Counted from the first letter of the stretch, positions 6,102-12,480 are shown. The stretch is DNA of 13,585 nucleotides from CAYTPE01 sp964439885 (GCA_964439885.1 CAYTPE010000028.1:1-13585); one strand, 5' to 3'. Notes: generated from the letters alone by a model not told the origin. Translations and numbers: made by a program.

Positions 6102-9100
6102 ATGTATCTCAAACGTCTTGAAATTCAAGGTTTCAAATCTTTTGCCAACAAAACGGTGCTTGATTTTTTGCCGCCGAAAAATGATATCAATAGCATTACC
6201 GCGATTGTCGGGCCGAACGGTTCAGGTAAATCCAACGTTACCGATGCGATTCGCTGGGTGATGGGTGAGCAGGCGATGAAGAATGTTCGTGCTAAAAAGA
6301 GTGAAGATGTCATTTTCAACGGTTCGGAAGCGCGCGGAGCGATGAGTGTGGCCGAGGTGACGATGGTGATGGATAATAGTAAAAATGCCGAAGTAAGAAT
6401 GAAGAATGACGAAGTGAAGGATGGCGATACTTTTTTAACAACCGAAGAAATTACGTTGACTCGCCGACTGTATCGCAACGGTGAAAGCGAGTACCTCGTG
6501 AACGGAAATCAAGCGCGCGTGCTCGATATACATTTACTGCTCGCTAAGCTCAAATTTGCCGAAGGCGCCTATAGTATCGTGAGCCAGGGTATGATCGATC
6601 GGCTGCTCACGGTTACCAACAGCGAGCGTAAAGATTTTTTTGATGAGGCGTGCGGTATTAAAGAGTATCAAATCAAACAACATCAAGCCGAGCTCAAGCT
6701 CGCGCGCACCGAAGAGAACATGCGGCAAGCCGAAACGCTCATGGCCGAGGTGGAGCCGCGACTCAAAATACTTGCTAAGCAGGTGAAGAAGCTGGAGCAG
6801 CGCCACGAAGTGGAAACCAAACTCACCGAGCATCAGGAAAAATATTACTATACATTATATACCAAGAATAAGACTGAGATTGAGACCATACAAAAAAAAT
6901 TGAACGACGTGGGAGAGCGATACCGCCAATCGTTTGCACAACTAGAGAGAACACAAAGTGATCTTGCCGAGCTGGCTCGTTCCGCCAGCCGCCAAGAAGT
7001 GTTCGAAGAGTTGCAACGTCGCCATCAAGAAGCGATGCGGGCGAAAAATGAGTTGGAACGTGAGCTCGTGATCATCGGTGGACAAATGCAGACGGAGTAC
7101 AGCCAATCGGGCAAGCAAAATGTGGGTTGGCTCGAAAATAAATCCCATGAGCTCGAGACCAATCACGCGCGACTGAAAGACGCGCTCCAGGCCGCGGAGG
7201 CAGAAACACAAAAACACACGACCGCCAGCGTCGAACAAAAACGAAAATTAGAAAATCTCACCATCGAGCACACGCAGCTGAAGCTGAAAATATCGCGTCT
7301 GCAAAATCAGCTTCTCCAAAATCAAACTGAACAAAGTTATTTGCAACTCTCGGGCCTGACTGCCGTAAAAGCAATACTTGAAGCTCGAACGCAGTTTGGT
7401 GGCAAAGTATACGGCCTTGTCGCCGAGCTTGGTGAAGTCGACGAAGAATATCGCCTAGCGCTGGAAGTAGCGGCTGGCGCCAACCTTTCGTCGATCGTCG
7501 TAGAAAACGAAACGGTGGCACGCAATGCGATCGAATATCTACGCACCAATCGATTCGGTGTGGCCACCTTTTTGCCACTCAACAAAATTCAGCCACGCAG
7601 TAATTTTAGTGATAGCGATCAGTTCCTCGGTCAGAGCGGTGTCAACGGCAAAGCGATTGACCTGGTACGTTACGACAAAAAGTTTGAAAATATTTTTTCC
7701 ATGATCTTTGGTACCACTCTCGTGGTAGACGATTTGCGTGTTGCCGAAAAAATTGGTGTGGGCCGTGCCCGCATGGTAACGCTCGAAGGCGATGTGGTGG
7801 AATATAAAGGTGTGATGCGCGGCGGCTTCCGCAATCGTCGCTCGGGGTTATCGTTCTCGTCCAAACTGTCGCTCAACAACGATGATCAGCTCGCCGAGGT
7901 GCAAGCGGAAATTAATTTGGAAAATCATAATTTACAAGAACTGGAAAAACAGATAGAAAACGCTCGTCTACGATCGGTAGAACTGCAGGTGGCGGCTCAG
8001 TCGGCTGAAAACAAGACAGTGCTCGTCGAGGACGAATACAAGAGTGCCGAGCGTGAGATGAAAAATGTCGCGCACGAACTTTCACTCGTGAAAGCGAGTC
8101 CGGAAGAATACGGCGAGCGCATGAAAAAACTAGACAAAGAAAAACACGAGTTGGAATCGCGACAAATCGATCTTGAAACGCGCGTGGCGCACATTGCCAA
8201 AGAGATCGAAGACTTTAACCGTACCGAAGAAGAAAAGAAACAGCGCGTGTTTAGTCTCCAAGAATCCATGCAGCGTGAGCAAGACGACGTGAATAAAATT
8301 TTGGCAGAGCGCAGTGAGCACAGTATTGAGCTGGCCAAGCTTGAGACCAAACGTGAAGACCTGTCGCGTGAAGTGGAAAATGATATGAAAGTATCCCTCC
8401 ACTCGATCGTGGAACGTGTGCGCGAAGGCGTGACGCTCGCCGAGCTCGACACGCTCGCGGACAGTATCCAAAAATTAAAATATCAATTGAGCCTGATTGG
8501 GGGTATCGATGAAGAAGTGGTGGCCGAGTATGCTACCACCAAAGAACGTTTCGACTTTTTAGACGCGCAGCTCGGTGATTTGCGCACCGCAACAGCTGAT
8601 CTGAAGACAATGATTGAAGAGCTCGATGAGCTGATGAAGAAAAAACGTGGTCAAGCCTTCAAAAAAATTCGCAAAGATTTCGATCGTTATTTCCAAATCC
8701 TCTTTGGCGGCGGCAGCGCTGATCTTGAGGAGGTGTATGGTGAAGTAGAAGACGAGCTCTCGGCAGCAGACGGGACGGCAGCCCCACCCAGCCTCCCCTT
8801 GGAAAGGGGAGGGGGCCAATCTCCCTTCCTTCCGGAGGAAGGGCTCGGGGGTGGTGGAAGCAATCGCAAACGTGAAAAAGTACTCACCGGCATCGATGTG
8901 ATCGCGAATCCGCCGGGTAAAAAAGTAAAATACCTGAACATGCTCAGTGGTGGCGAGCGCACGCTCACGTCTATCGCACTCATCTGCGCAATACTTTTCA
9001 ACAATCCATCACCATTTGTGGTACTTGACGAAGTGGAGGCCGCGCTCGACGAAGCCAACACGCAGCGATTCGCACGCATCATGCTCGAGCTCTCGACTCA

Positions 9101-9233
9101 TTCACAATTTATCATTGTCACCCACAACCGCGTTACCATGCACGCCGCGCACGCTTTGTATGGTGTTACGATGGGTGGCGACGGGGTGTCGAAACTGCTC
9201 AGTGTGAAGATGGAAGAAATGGCTGTCGGATAA
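6102..9233 (+). CDS. smc: Chromosome segregation/condensation ATPase SMC
   Basis: A 1043-aa SMC protein that, as a dimer with ScpA/ScpB, extrudes and organises DNA loops. The N-terminal head begins with the standard MYLKRLEIQGFKSFANKT and has Walker A GPNGSGKS (37-44). Coiled coil 1 covers about 165-415, the hinge about 418-575 (GLTAVKAILEAR to EYKGVMRGGF) and coiled coil 2 about 580-865. The C-terminal head has the signature LSGGE (948-952) and Walker B FVVLDE (972-977). At roughly 1040 residues it is shorter than the usual 1150-1200, mostly in the coiled coils. Residues about 895-918 are an in-frame, Pro/Gly-rich insertion encoded by a palindromic repeat; it lies in a loop of the C-terminal head ahead of the signature motif. 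All ATPase motifs are intact, so the protein should be functional. scpA, scpB and rnc are not adjacent. Confidence 0.97.
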   Translation: MYLKRLEIQGFKSFANKTVLDFLPPKNDINSITAIVGPNGSGKSNVTDAIRWVMGEQAMKNVRAKKSEDVIFNGSEARGAMSVAEVTMVMDNSKNAEVRMKNDEVKDGDTFLTTEEITLTRRLYRNGESEYLVNGNQARVLDIHLLLAKLKFAEGAYSIVSQGMIDRLLTVTNSERKDFFDEACGIKEYQIKQHQAELKLARTEENMRQAETLMAEVEPRLKILAKQVKKLEQRHEVETKLTEHQEKYYYTLYTKNKTEIETIQKKLNDVGERYRQSFAQLERTQSDLAELARSASRQEVFEELQRRHQEAMRAKNELERELVIIGGQMQTEYSQSGKQNVGWLENKSHELETNHARLKDALQAAEAETQKHTTASVEQKRKLENLTIEHTQLKLKISRLQNQLLQNQTEQSYLQLSGLTAVKAILEARTQFGGKVYGLVAELGEVDEEYRLALEVAAGANLSSIVVENETVARNAIEYLRTNRFGVATFLPLNKIQPRSNFSDSDQFLGQSGVNGKAIDLVRYDKKFENIFSMIFGTTLVVDDLRVAEKIGVGRARMVTLEGDVVEYKGVMRGGFRNRRSGLSFSSKLSLNNDDQLAEVQAEINLENHNLQELEKQIENARLRSVELQVAAQSAENKTVLVEDEYKSAEREMKNVAHELSLVKASPEEYGERMKKLDKEKHELESRQIDLETRVAHIAKEIEDFNRTEEEKKQRVFSLQESMQREQDDVNKILAERSEHSIELAKLETKREDLSREVENDMKVSLHSIVERVREGVTLAELDTLADSIQKLKYQLSLIGGIDEEVVAEYATTKERFDFLDAQLGDLRTATADLKTMIEELDELMKKKRGQAFKKIRKDFDRYFQILFGGGSADLEEVYGEVEDELSAADGTAAPPSLPLERGGGQSPFLPEEGLGGGGSNRKREKVLTGIDVIANPPGKKVKYLNMLSGGERTLTSIALICAILFNNPSPFVVLDEVEAALDEANTQRFARIMLELSTHSQFIIVTHNRVTMHAAHALYGVTMGGDGVSKLLSVKMEEMAVG
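8784..8854. repeat. GC-rich two-hairpin palindromic element inside smc
   Basis: Outer ends CCACCC and GGGTGG can pair. Inside are two perfect hairpins: CCTCCCCTT/AAGGGGAGG (8792-8800 with 8804-8812) and CCCTTCC/GGAAGGG (8823-8829 with 8837-8843). It is read through in frame as Pro-, Leu- and Gly-rich residues. Its base composition differs sharply from the surrounding smc sequence. Confidence 0.85.
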
Positions 9234-9261
9234 TTTTGTCTCTTTTTAATGATATAAATGT

Positions 9262-9648
9262 ATGGCTCCACGAGATCATTATGAAGTTGCGAGGCAGCAA
9301 ATGCGCGACGAAGCAAGAGAAGAACGTGCGACGAACGAAGAAGATGGCAAAGAAAGTGAAAGGGTTTTGGACACGCTCACAGATTCGTTGCCGTGGCTTA
9401 CGGTAGGAGACAAGCAGCGTTTAGTTAAATTAGAGCGTGAAGGTGAACTTCCTGGATGGAAGTATGTGGGGGAGTTGGTCGGCTATGATCCGGACGAGCT
9501 GCAAGAGATAGTGGGCGCAGATCTGGGAGCTAAAATTGTTACAAACCTCAAACAGCAATATGGTCTTGATGTGGGCGATCGTGAAGTGGTAAAGGGGTGG
9601 GTAACGCCTGAGGTAAAAAGAGGTCGAGGGAGTTCGCAGAAGCGTTAA
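9262..9648 (+). CDS. Hypothetical protein, 128 aa, charged
   Basis: I do not recognise this family. The N-terminal 40 residues are highly charged (many Glu, Arg, Asp) and probably helical or disordered. A compact part (about 41-115) includes LPWLTVGDKQRLVKLEREGE and GYDPDELQEIVGADLG, which looks like a small helical domain. The C-terminus is basic (VKRGRGSSQKR). No membrane segment, signal or catalytic motif is visible. It starts 28 nt after smc on the same strand with no terminator between, so it is likely co-transcribed. A TATAAA hexamer (9252-9257) 4 nt before the ATG could also give a leaderless transcript. Confidence 0.75.
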   Translation: MAPRDHYEVARQQMRDEAREERATNEEDGKESERVLDTLTDSLPWLTVGDKQRLVKLEREGELPGWKYVGELVGYDPDELQEIVGADLGAKIVTNLKQQYGLDVGDREVVKGWVTPEVKRGRGSSQKR

Positions 9649-9659
9649 ACTAATACGCT

Positions 9660-9686
9660 AGTACGTGGGGTTGACAAAAGTACGTG
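9660..9686 (+). promoter_or_regulatory. Direct repeat AGTACGTG around the rpsP -35 box
   Basis: AGTACGTG occurs at 9660-9667 and 9679-9686, 19 bp apart, flanking the TTGACA of the rpsP promoter. The spacing is close to two helical turns, as expected for tandem binding of a regulator. No regulator is known here; this is inference. Confidence 0.35.
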
Positions 9687-9699
9687 TTTTTAGTAGTAT
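9671..9699 (+). promoter_or_regulatory. rpsP promoter
   Basis: A perfect TTGACA (9671-9676), a 17-bp spacer and TAGTAT (9694-9699) are present. Transcription would start near 9706, giving a leader of about 73 nt. Confidence 0.85.
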
Positions 9700-9711
9700 T
9701 ACACCGCTCTT

Positions 9712-9738
9712 CTCTATGCCACCACGAATGGCGTAGAG
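9712..9738 (+). promoter_or_regulatory. Hairpin at the 5' end of the rpsP leader
   Basis: CTCTATGCCA (9712-9721) and TGGCGTAGAG (9729-9738) form a 10-bp stem with one G-U pair and a 7-nt loop (CCACGAA). It begins about 6 nt after the predicted start site. It could be a stabilising 5' hairpin or a ribosomal-protein regulatory site. Confidence 0.6.
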
Positions 9739-9778
9739 CCAAAGTCACAGTTATATATTTTTCAAACTCAAGACAGCT

Positions 9779-10255
9779 ATGTTAAGCATTCGCTTACAAC
9801 GCATCGGCAAAAAGAAATTGCCGACCTACCGCATCATCATCAACGAAAAAGGCCGCGATACCCATGATGTGTATCTCGAACAGCTCGGCACCTACAACCC
9901 GCACGCCAAAGAAAATCAATTCCAGCCAAATGCCGAACGCATTCAGTACTGGATAAGCAAAGGTGCGGAAGTATCCGACACTATCCACAATTTGCTCGTG
10001 AAAGCCGGCGTTATCAAAGGTGCGGTGAAGAAATCCGTCTTCCTCTCCAAGAAGCGTCAAACTAAACTCGGTGAAAAACGTAAAGCCGACGAAGAAGCTG
10101 CCAAAGCTCGCGCGGAAAAAGCCGCTGCCGAAAAGGCTGCCGCCGAAGAAGCCAAGCGCGCTGAGGAAGAAGCTAAGAAAGCTGAAGCCGAAGCTGCGAA
10201 AGCCGCCGCTGAAGCGCCTGCCGCTAAAGCCGCGCCAGAAGCACCGCAAGCCTAA
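9779..10255 (+). CDS. rpsP: 30S ribosomal protein bS16 with a long Ala/Lys/Glu C-terminal extension
   Basis: The 158-aa product has a normal bS16 core in residues 1 to about 85: MLSIRLQRIGKKKLPTYRII at the start, then YLEQLGTYNP and an AERIQYWISKGAEVSDTIH segment. bS16 binds 16S rRNA early in small-subunit assembly. Typical bS16 is 80-90 aa; here about 65 residues of Ala, Lys, Glu and Pro follow, predicted to be a charged helix or disordered tail. The repetitive composition may reflect recent expansion. The ATG at 9779 fits the conserved N-terminus; there is no clear Shine-Dalgarno sequence. A terminator follows, so it forms its own transcript although its neighbours khpA and trmD are often in the same operon in other bacteria. 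Confidence 0.97.
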   Translation: MLSIRLQRIGKKKLPTYRIIINEKGRDTHDVYLEQLGTYNPHAKENQFQPNAERIQYWISKGAEVSDTIHNLLVKAGVIKGAVKKSVFLSKKRQTKLGEKRKADEEAAKARAEKAAAEKAAAEEAKRAEEEAKKAEAEAAKAAAEAPAAKAAPEAPQA

Positions 10256-10269
10256 TACGCAGTATAATT

Positions 10270-10301
10270 AAATCCCGTTAGCAACAGCTGGCGGGATTTT
10301 T
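10270..10301 (+). terminator. Rho-independent terminator after rpsP
   Basis: AAATCCCG pairs with CGGGATTT, and the stem continues inward through G-U pairs to an AACA loop. T-rich sequence follows. It is 15 nt after the rpsP stop. Confidence 0.85.
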
Positions 10302-10321
10302 GTATGTATGGTGACTTGTCG

Positions 10322-10341
10322 CGTCAACTTGACGAAGTTGT
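10322..10341 (+). promoter_or_regulatory. Overlapping palindromes on the khpA -35 box (possible operator)
   Basis: CGTCAACTTGACG (10322-10334) is a perfect odd-centred palindrome that includes the -35 hexamer. CAACTT and AAGTTG (10326-10341) form a second one. Such symmetry at a -35 box suits a dimeric repressor, but none is identified. Confidence 0.35.
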
Positions 10342-10357
10342 TTGAAATTTGTATACT
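10329..10357 (+). promoter_or_regulatory. khpA promoter
   Basis: TTGACG (10329-10334), a 17-bp spacer and TATACT (10352-10357) are present. The leader to the khpA start at 10518 would be about 154 nt. Confidence 0.8.
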
Positions 10358-10363
10358 GGAAAA

Positions 10364-10517
10364 TGAACCGCAGTACTGGTGGGACTAGTAGGTGAAGTGA
10401 AGCGGCTGACTAACCCTCGGCGCTTACTATCCTGATAGGCGATCCACATCGTCGACAGACTGCTGAATTGAATTGTACGGGCGTATGCAATACGCCCCTA
10501 CCGAATGAAATTGAAAT
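10364..10517 (+). promoter_or_regulatory. Structured 5' leader of khpA
   Basis: The 154-nt leader has no open frame of note. It holds at least three hairpins: AAGC-GCTGA/TCGGC-GCTT (10400-10425, one bulged G), CTATC/GATAG (10427-10438) and GGGCGTAT/ATACGCCC (10479-10497, extended by GTA/TAC at 10475 and 10501). The last one looks like a dispersed palindromic repeat. No known riboswitch is recognised. Confidence 0.5.
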
Positions 10518-10850
10518 ATGGAACAAGATCAGAAATTTGTGGAAGATGTCGTCAAGGCAATCGTTAACAACCCACAGGATGTGAAGACCTCGCGCATCAT
10601 CGATGAACGCGGTGTGCTCATCACTTTGGATGTTAACCCAACCGACATGGGCTACGTCATTGGCCGTCAAGGTCAGACCGCCCGCTCTATCCGCACCCTC
10701 CTCAAAATCGTTGGTGCCAAGAATAACGCTCGCGTTAACTTGAAGATCAACGAACCAGCTGGTGGCCGTGGCCCTGCTCATGCTATGAGCAACCAAGGTT
10801 TCAGCCAGGGTCCTATTGATACGAGTGCAGTAGACAGCCTTGATATCTAG
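10518..10850 (+). CDS. khpA: KH-domain RNA-binding protein KhpA
   Basis: This 110-aa cytosolic RNA-binding protein has a KH domain in about residues 1-80. The RNA-contacting GxxG loop is GRQG (49-52) within MGYVIGRQGQTARSIRTLL. In Firmicutes, KhpA pairs with KhpB (EloR/Jag) and binds many RNAs, influencing cell elongation; the role in CPR is not known. The usual length is 75-85 aa, and the extra 30 residues (Gly/Ser-rich, GGRGPAHAMSNQGFSQG) look flexible. Its position between rpsP and trmD is the standard bacterial order and supports the assignment. rimM, often next in line, is absent. The start lacks a Shine-Dalgarno sequence and follows a structured leader; a strong terminator follows. Confidence 0.92.
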   Translation: MEQDQKFVEDVVKAIVNNPQDVKTSRIIDERGVLITLDVNPTDMGYVIGRQGQTARSIRTLLKIVGAKNNARVNLKINEPAGGRGPAHAMSNQGFSQGPIDTSAVDSLDI

Positions 10851-10859
10851 TTGGATTTC

Positions 10860-10897
10860 AAAAGCCACTCCGTGCAAACGGGGTGGCTTTTATTTTA
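10860..10897 (+). terminator. Rho-independent terminator after khpA
   Basis: AAAAGCCAC (10860-10868) and GTGGCTTTT (10883-10891) form the stem, extended by CCGT/ACGG around a GCAA loop. A T-rich tail follows. It lies about 10 nt after the stop. Confidence 0.9.
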
Positions 10898-10907
10898 TGT
10901 TAGATCA

Positions 10908-10916
10908 TGCTAGTAT
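10908..10916 (+). promoter_or_regulatory. Probable trmD promoter (extended -10)
   Basis: TGC directly precedes TAGTAT, an extended -10 motif. The -35 region (TTTTAT) is poor and overlaps the khpA terminator tail. The leader to trmD would be about 139 nt and consist almost wholly of the palindromic element. Confidence 0.5.
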
Positions 10917-10925
10917 GGTTAGGTC

Positions 10926-11057
10926 TCAAATCCTAAATTCTAAACCCTAAATCATAAACAAAACCAAAATACAAATACCAAATCCACAAAATCGCGTTTT
11001 AAATTTTAGACATTTATTCATTTGCATTTGTTTAGAATTTAGAGCTTAGATTTTTTT
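10926..11057. repeat. AT-rich palindromic element, copy B (trmD leader)
   Basis: The left half contains near 7-bp units (CTAAATT, CTAAACC, CTAAATC). CTAAATTCTAAAC (10933-10945) pairs perfectly with GTTTAGAATTTAG (11030-11042). The right half (10998-11041) closely matches copy A behind the VanW gene. It ends 4 nt before the trmD start codon. Confidence 0.8.
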
Positions 11058-11061
11058 ATCT

Positions 11062-11847
11062 ATGCACATCGACATCCTCACCCTCTTCCCCGACATCATC
11101 CACGGCTATGCAAACGAAGCCATTCTTGGCCGTGCCCAGAAAAATGGTTTGATCGAAGTCGCCGCGCACAATTTCCGCAGTTTCAGCGGCAACAAATGGG
11201 GGCACGTGGATGATACGCCATACGGTGGGGGGCCGGGAATGATACTGAGGGTAGAGCCGATTTATGAGTGTTTGAAAAGTATAAAGGCGCTGTCATTCCG
11301 AGCCACGTCGAGGAATCCCTCTAAATCGAGTAAAGCGATTTCTCCACTCGCTGCGTCGCTCGGTCGAAATGACAAAACGAAAGTTATTGTCATGGATCCT
11401 GCCGGGAAAAAGTTTGACCAGCGCATGGCGGAAAAATTTTCTGAACTTGATCGATTAGTAATGATATGCGGACGGTACGAAGGGTTTGACGCGCGAGTGT
11501 ACGATTTTGTCGACGAACGCGTGAGTGTGGGAGATTTTGTGCTCGCGGGAGGAGAGCTAGCAGCGCTGTCGATTATTGAGGCAACCGCTCGGCTGATACC
11601 GGGGGTATTGGGGAACGCGGAGTCGTTGCGTGAAGAAACCTTTGGACGAAAAGTATCTCGTATTGAGTATCTTGTATCGAGAAATTCAAAAACTAAAATA
11701 CCAGTTACTAAATACCAAATACTAAATACGAAAGAATACCCACAATACACAAAACCTGAAAATTTTATGGGCAAAAAAGTGCCGAAGGTTTTATTGTCTG
11801 GCAATCATGAAGAAATTGAAAAATGGCGTCGGCTGAGAAGCTGGTAA
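11062..11847 (+). CDS. trmD: tRNA (guanine-N1-)-methyltransferase TrmD with two in-frame insertions
   Basis: A 261-aa SPOUT-class enzyme that uses S-adenosylmethionine to make m1G37 next to the anticodon, preventing +1 frameshifts. Family motifs are present: MHIDILTLFPDII at the start, YGGGPGM (54-60), ICGRYEGFDARV (135-146), SVGDFVLAGGELAAL (155-169), PGVLGN (180-185), EYPQYTKP (225-232) and VPKVLLSGNHEEIEKWR (240-256). Two stretches do not belong to the family. Residues 77-104 are encoded by an 84-bp palindromic repeat and sit between the helix after EPIYECL and the strand KVIVMDP. About 25 extra residues within 196-224 sit in the flexible interdomain linker just before EYPQYT. Without both, the enzyme would be a short, normal TrmD of about 208-210 aa. 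Glu225 stands where E. coli has catalytic Asp169. No stop or frameshift is seen, so activity is likely retained. rimM and rplS are not adjacent. Confidence 0.96.
   Translation: MHIDILTLFPDIIHGYANEAILGRAQKNGLIEVAAHNFRSFSGNKWGHVDDTPYGGGPGMILRVEPIYECLKSIKALSFRATSRNPSKSSKAISPLAASLGRNDKTKVIVMDPAGKKFDQRMAEKFSELDRLVMICGRYEGFDARVYDFVDERVSVGDFVLAGGELAALSIIEATARLIPGVLGNAESLREETFGRKVSRIEYLVSRNSKTKIPVTKYQILNTKEYPQYTKPENFMGKKVPKVLLSGNHEEIEKWRRLRSW
11291..11374. repeat. TGTCAT/ATGACA palindromic element, copy 4, in-frame in trmD
   Basis: Exactly 84 bp (28 codons) from TGTCAT to ATGACA. Internal stems are ATTCC/GGAAT, AAATCG/CGATTT and ATTTC/GAAAT. It is read without stop codons as trmD residues 77-104. 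Confidence 0.85.
11652..11723. repeat. 72-bp palindromic element in-frame in trmD, second insertion
   Basis: The left arm (11652-11677) and right arm (11698-11723) are complementary at 21 of 26 positions around a 20-nt loop. The arms are built of near 7-bp units (AAATACy). The length equals 24 codons, and the reading frame stays open. It encodes most of residues 197-221 in the TrmD linker. Confidence 0.75.
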
Positions 11848-11916
11848 GGTGCTTTGAAACTCGCTAAACAAAAGAATGTTGTGAGCATTAACTGTAAAAA
11901 ATTATTTTAAATAATA

Positions 11917-12450
11917 ATGACGAATAAAATAAAATTGGAAAAAGAAAATTCTGAAACAGTAAGGTGGCTTAATTTCGCTAATTCTTTTTTAGATTTAGCG
12001 CTTGTAGGGCTGCTCGACTATAAAAAAAGAAAAAAAGTAAAAATTTTAATACCTGTAATTTTTTGCATAAAACACGGCTTAGAACTATGGCTTAAAGGGC
12101 TACTTCTTCAAGTGAATGGTTGTTTTGATCAAAAACACAACCAGGTTGAATTATTTAACGATATTGAAAATTTTTTATCCAATTGTGATATAAAATTAAA
12201 ACAGAAGATAGTAAAATTAAAGACTATAGTTCAAAATTATCATTATAATCGTATAGGAGGCCAGATGTTTATTTTTGAAAACGATCACATGAATATTAAT
12301 TTTCGCTATTTGGTGATGGGTTCACAGGAGTATAAAAAACTAGCAAGTATCAATGTTAAGCAGCTAGAGAGCGATATTAATGAAATTTTTCTTTGTTCTA
12401 CAAGTATCGATATGCACCTTCAGCTGTCTAAAGCTCAAAAAGACGCCTGA
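11917..12450 (+). CDS. AT-rich orphan protein, 177 aa, possibly HEPN-like
   Basis: The protein is mostly helical. The part CIKHGLELWLKGLLLQ (50-65), followed by KHNQVELFNDI (73-83) and NINFRYL (126-132), resembles the pattern of HEPN-type proteins: a helix with E-L-x-L-K, a H-x-x-x-L-F helix and an F-R-Y segment. HEPN proteins are often RNases in toxin-antitoxin or defence systems, or nucleotide-linked accessory proteins. Without a profile search this is a weak call, and the catalytic R-x4-6-H motif is not evident. No antitoxin or MNT nucleotidyltransferase partner is adjacent. Its codon use is much more AT-rich than that of its neighbours, which suggests recent acquisition. The ATG at 11917 lies in an A/T-rich tract without a Shine-Dalgarno sequence. 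Confidence 0.75.
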   Translation: MTNKIKLEKENSETVRWLNFANSFLDLALVGLLDYKKRKKVKILIPVIFCIKHGLELWLKGLLLQVNGCFDQKHNQVELFNDIENFLSNCDIKLKQKIVKLKTIVQNYHYNRIGGQMFIFENDHMNINFRYLVMGSQEYKKLASINVKQLESDINEIFLCSTSIDMHLQLSKAQKDA

Positions 12451-12451
12451 T

Positions 12452-12460
12452 TTATCCACA
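12452..12460 (+). promoter_or_regulatory. DnaA box consensus upstream of the rRNA promoter
   Basis: TTATCCACA matches the DnaA box consensus exactly and lies 20 bp before the rRNA -35 box. A single 9-mer can occur by chance; another copy at 5150-5158 lies inside a coding region. Confidence 0.3.
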
Positions 12461-12480
12461 GTTAAGCCTCATTCTTGGGC

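Noticed and set aside
10071..10271. Lys/Pro-rich frame overlapping the end of rpsP
   Set aside because: Frame-shifted reading of the repetitive Ala/Lys/Glu tail.
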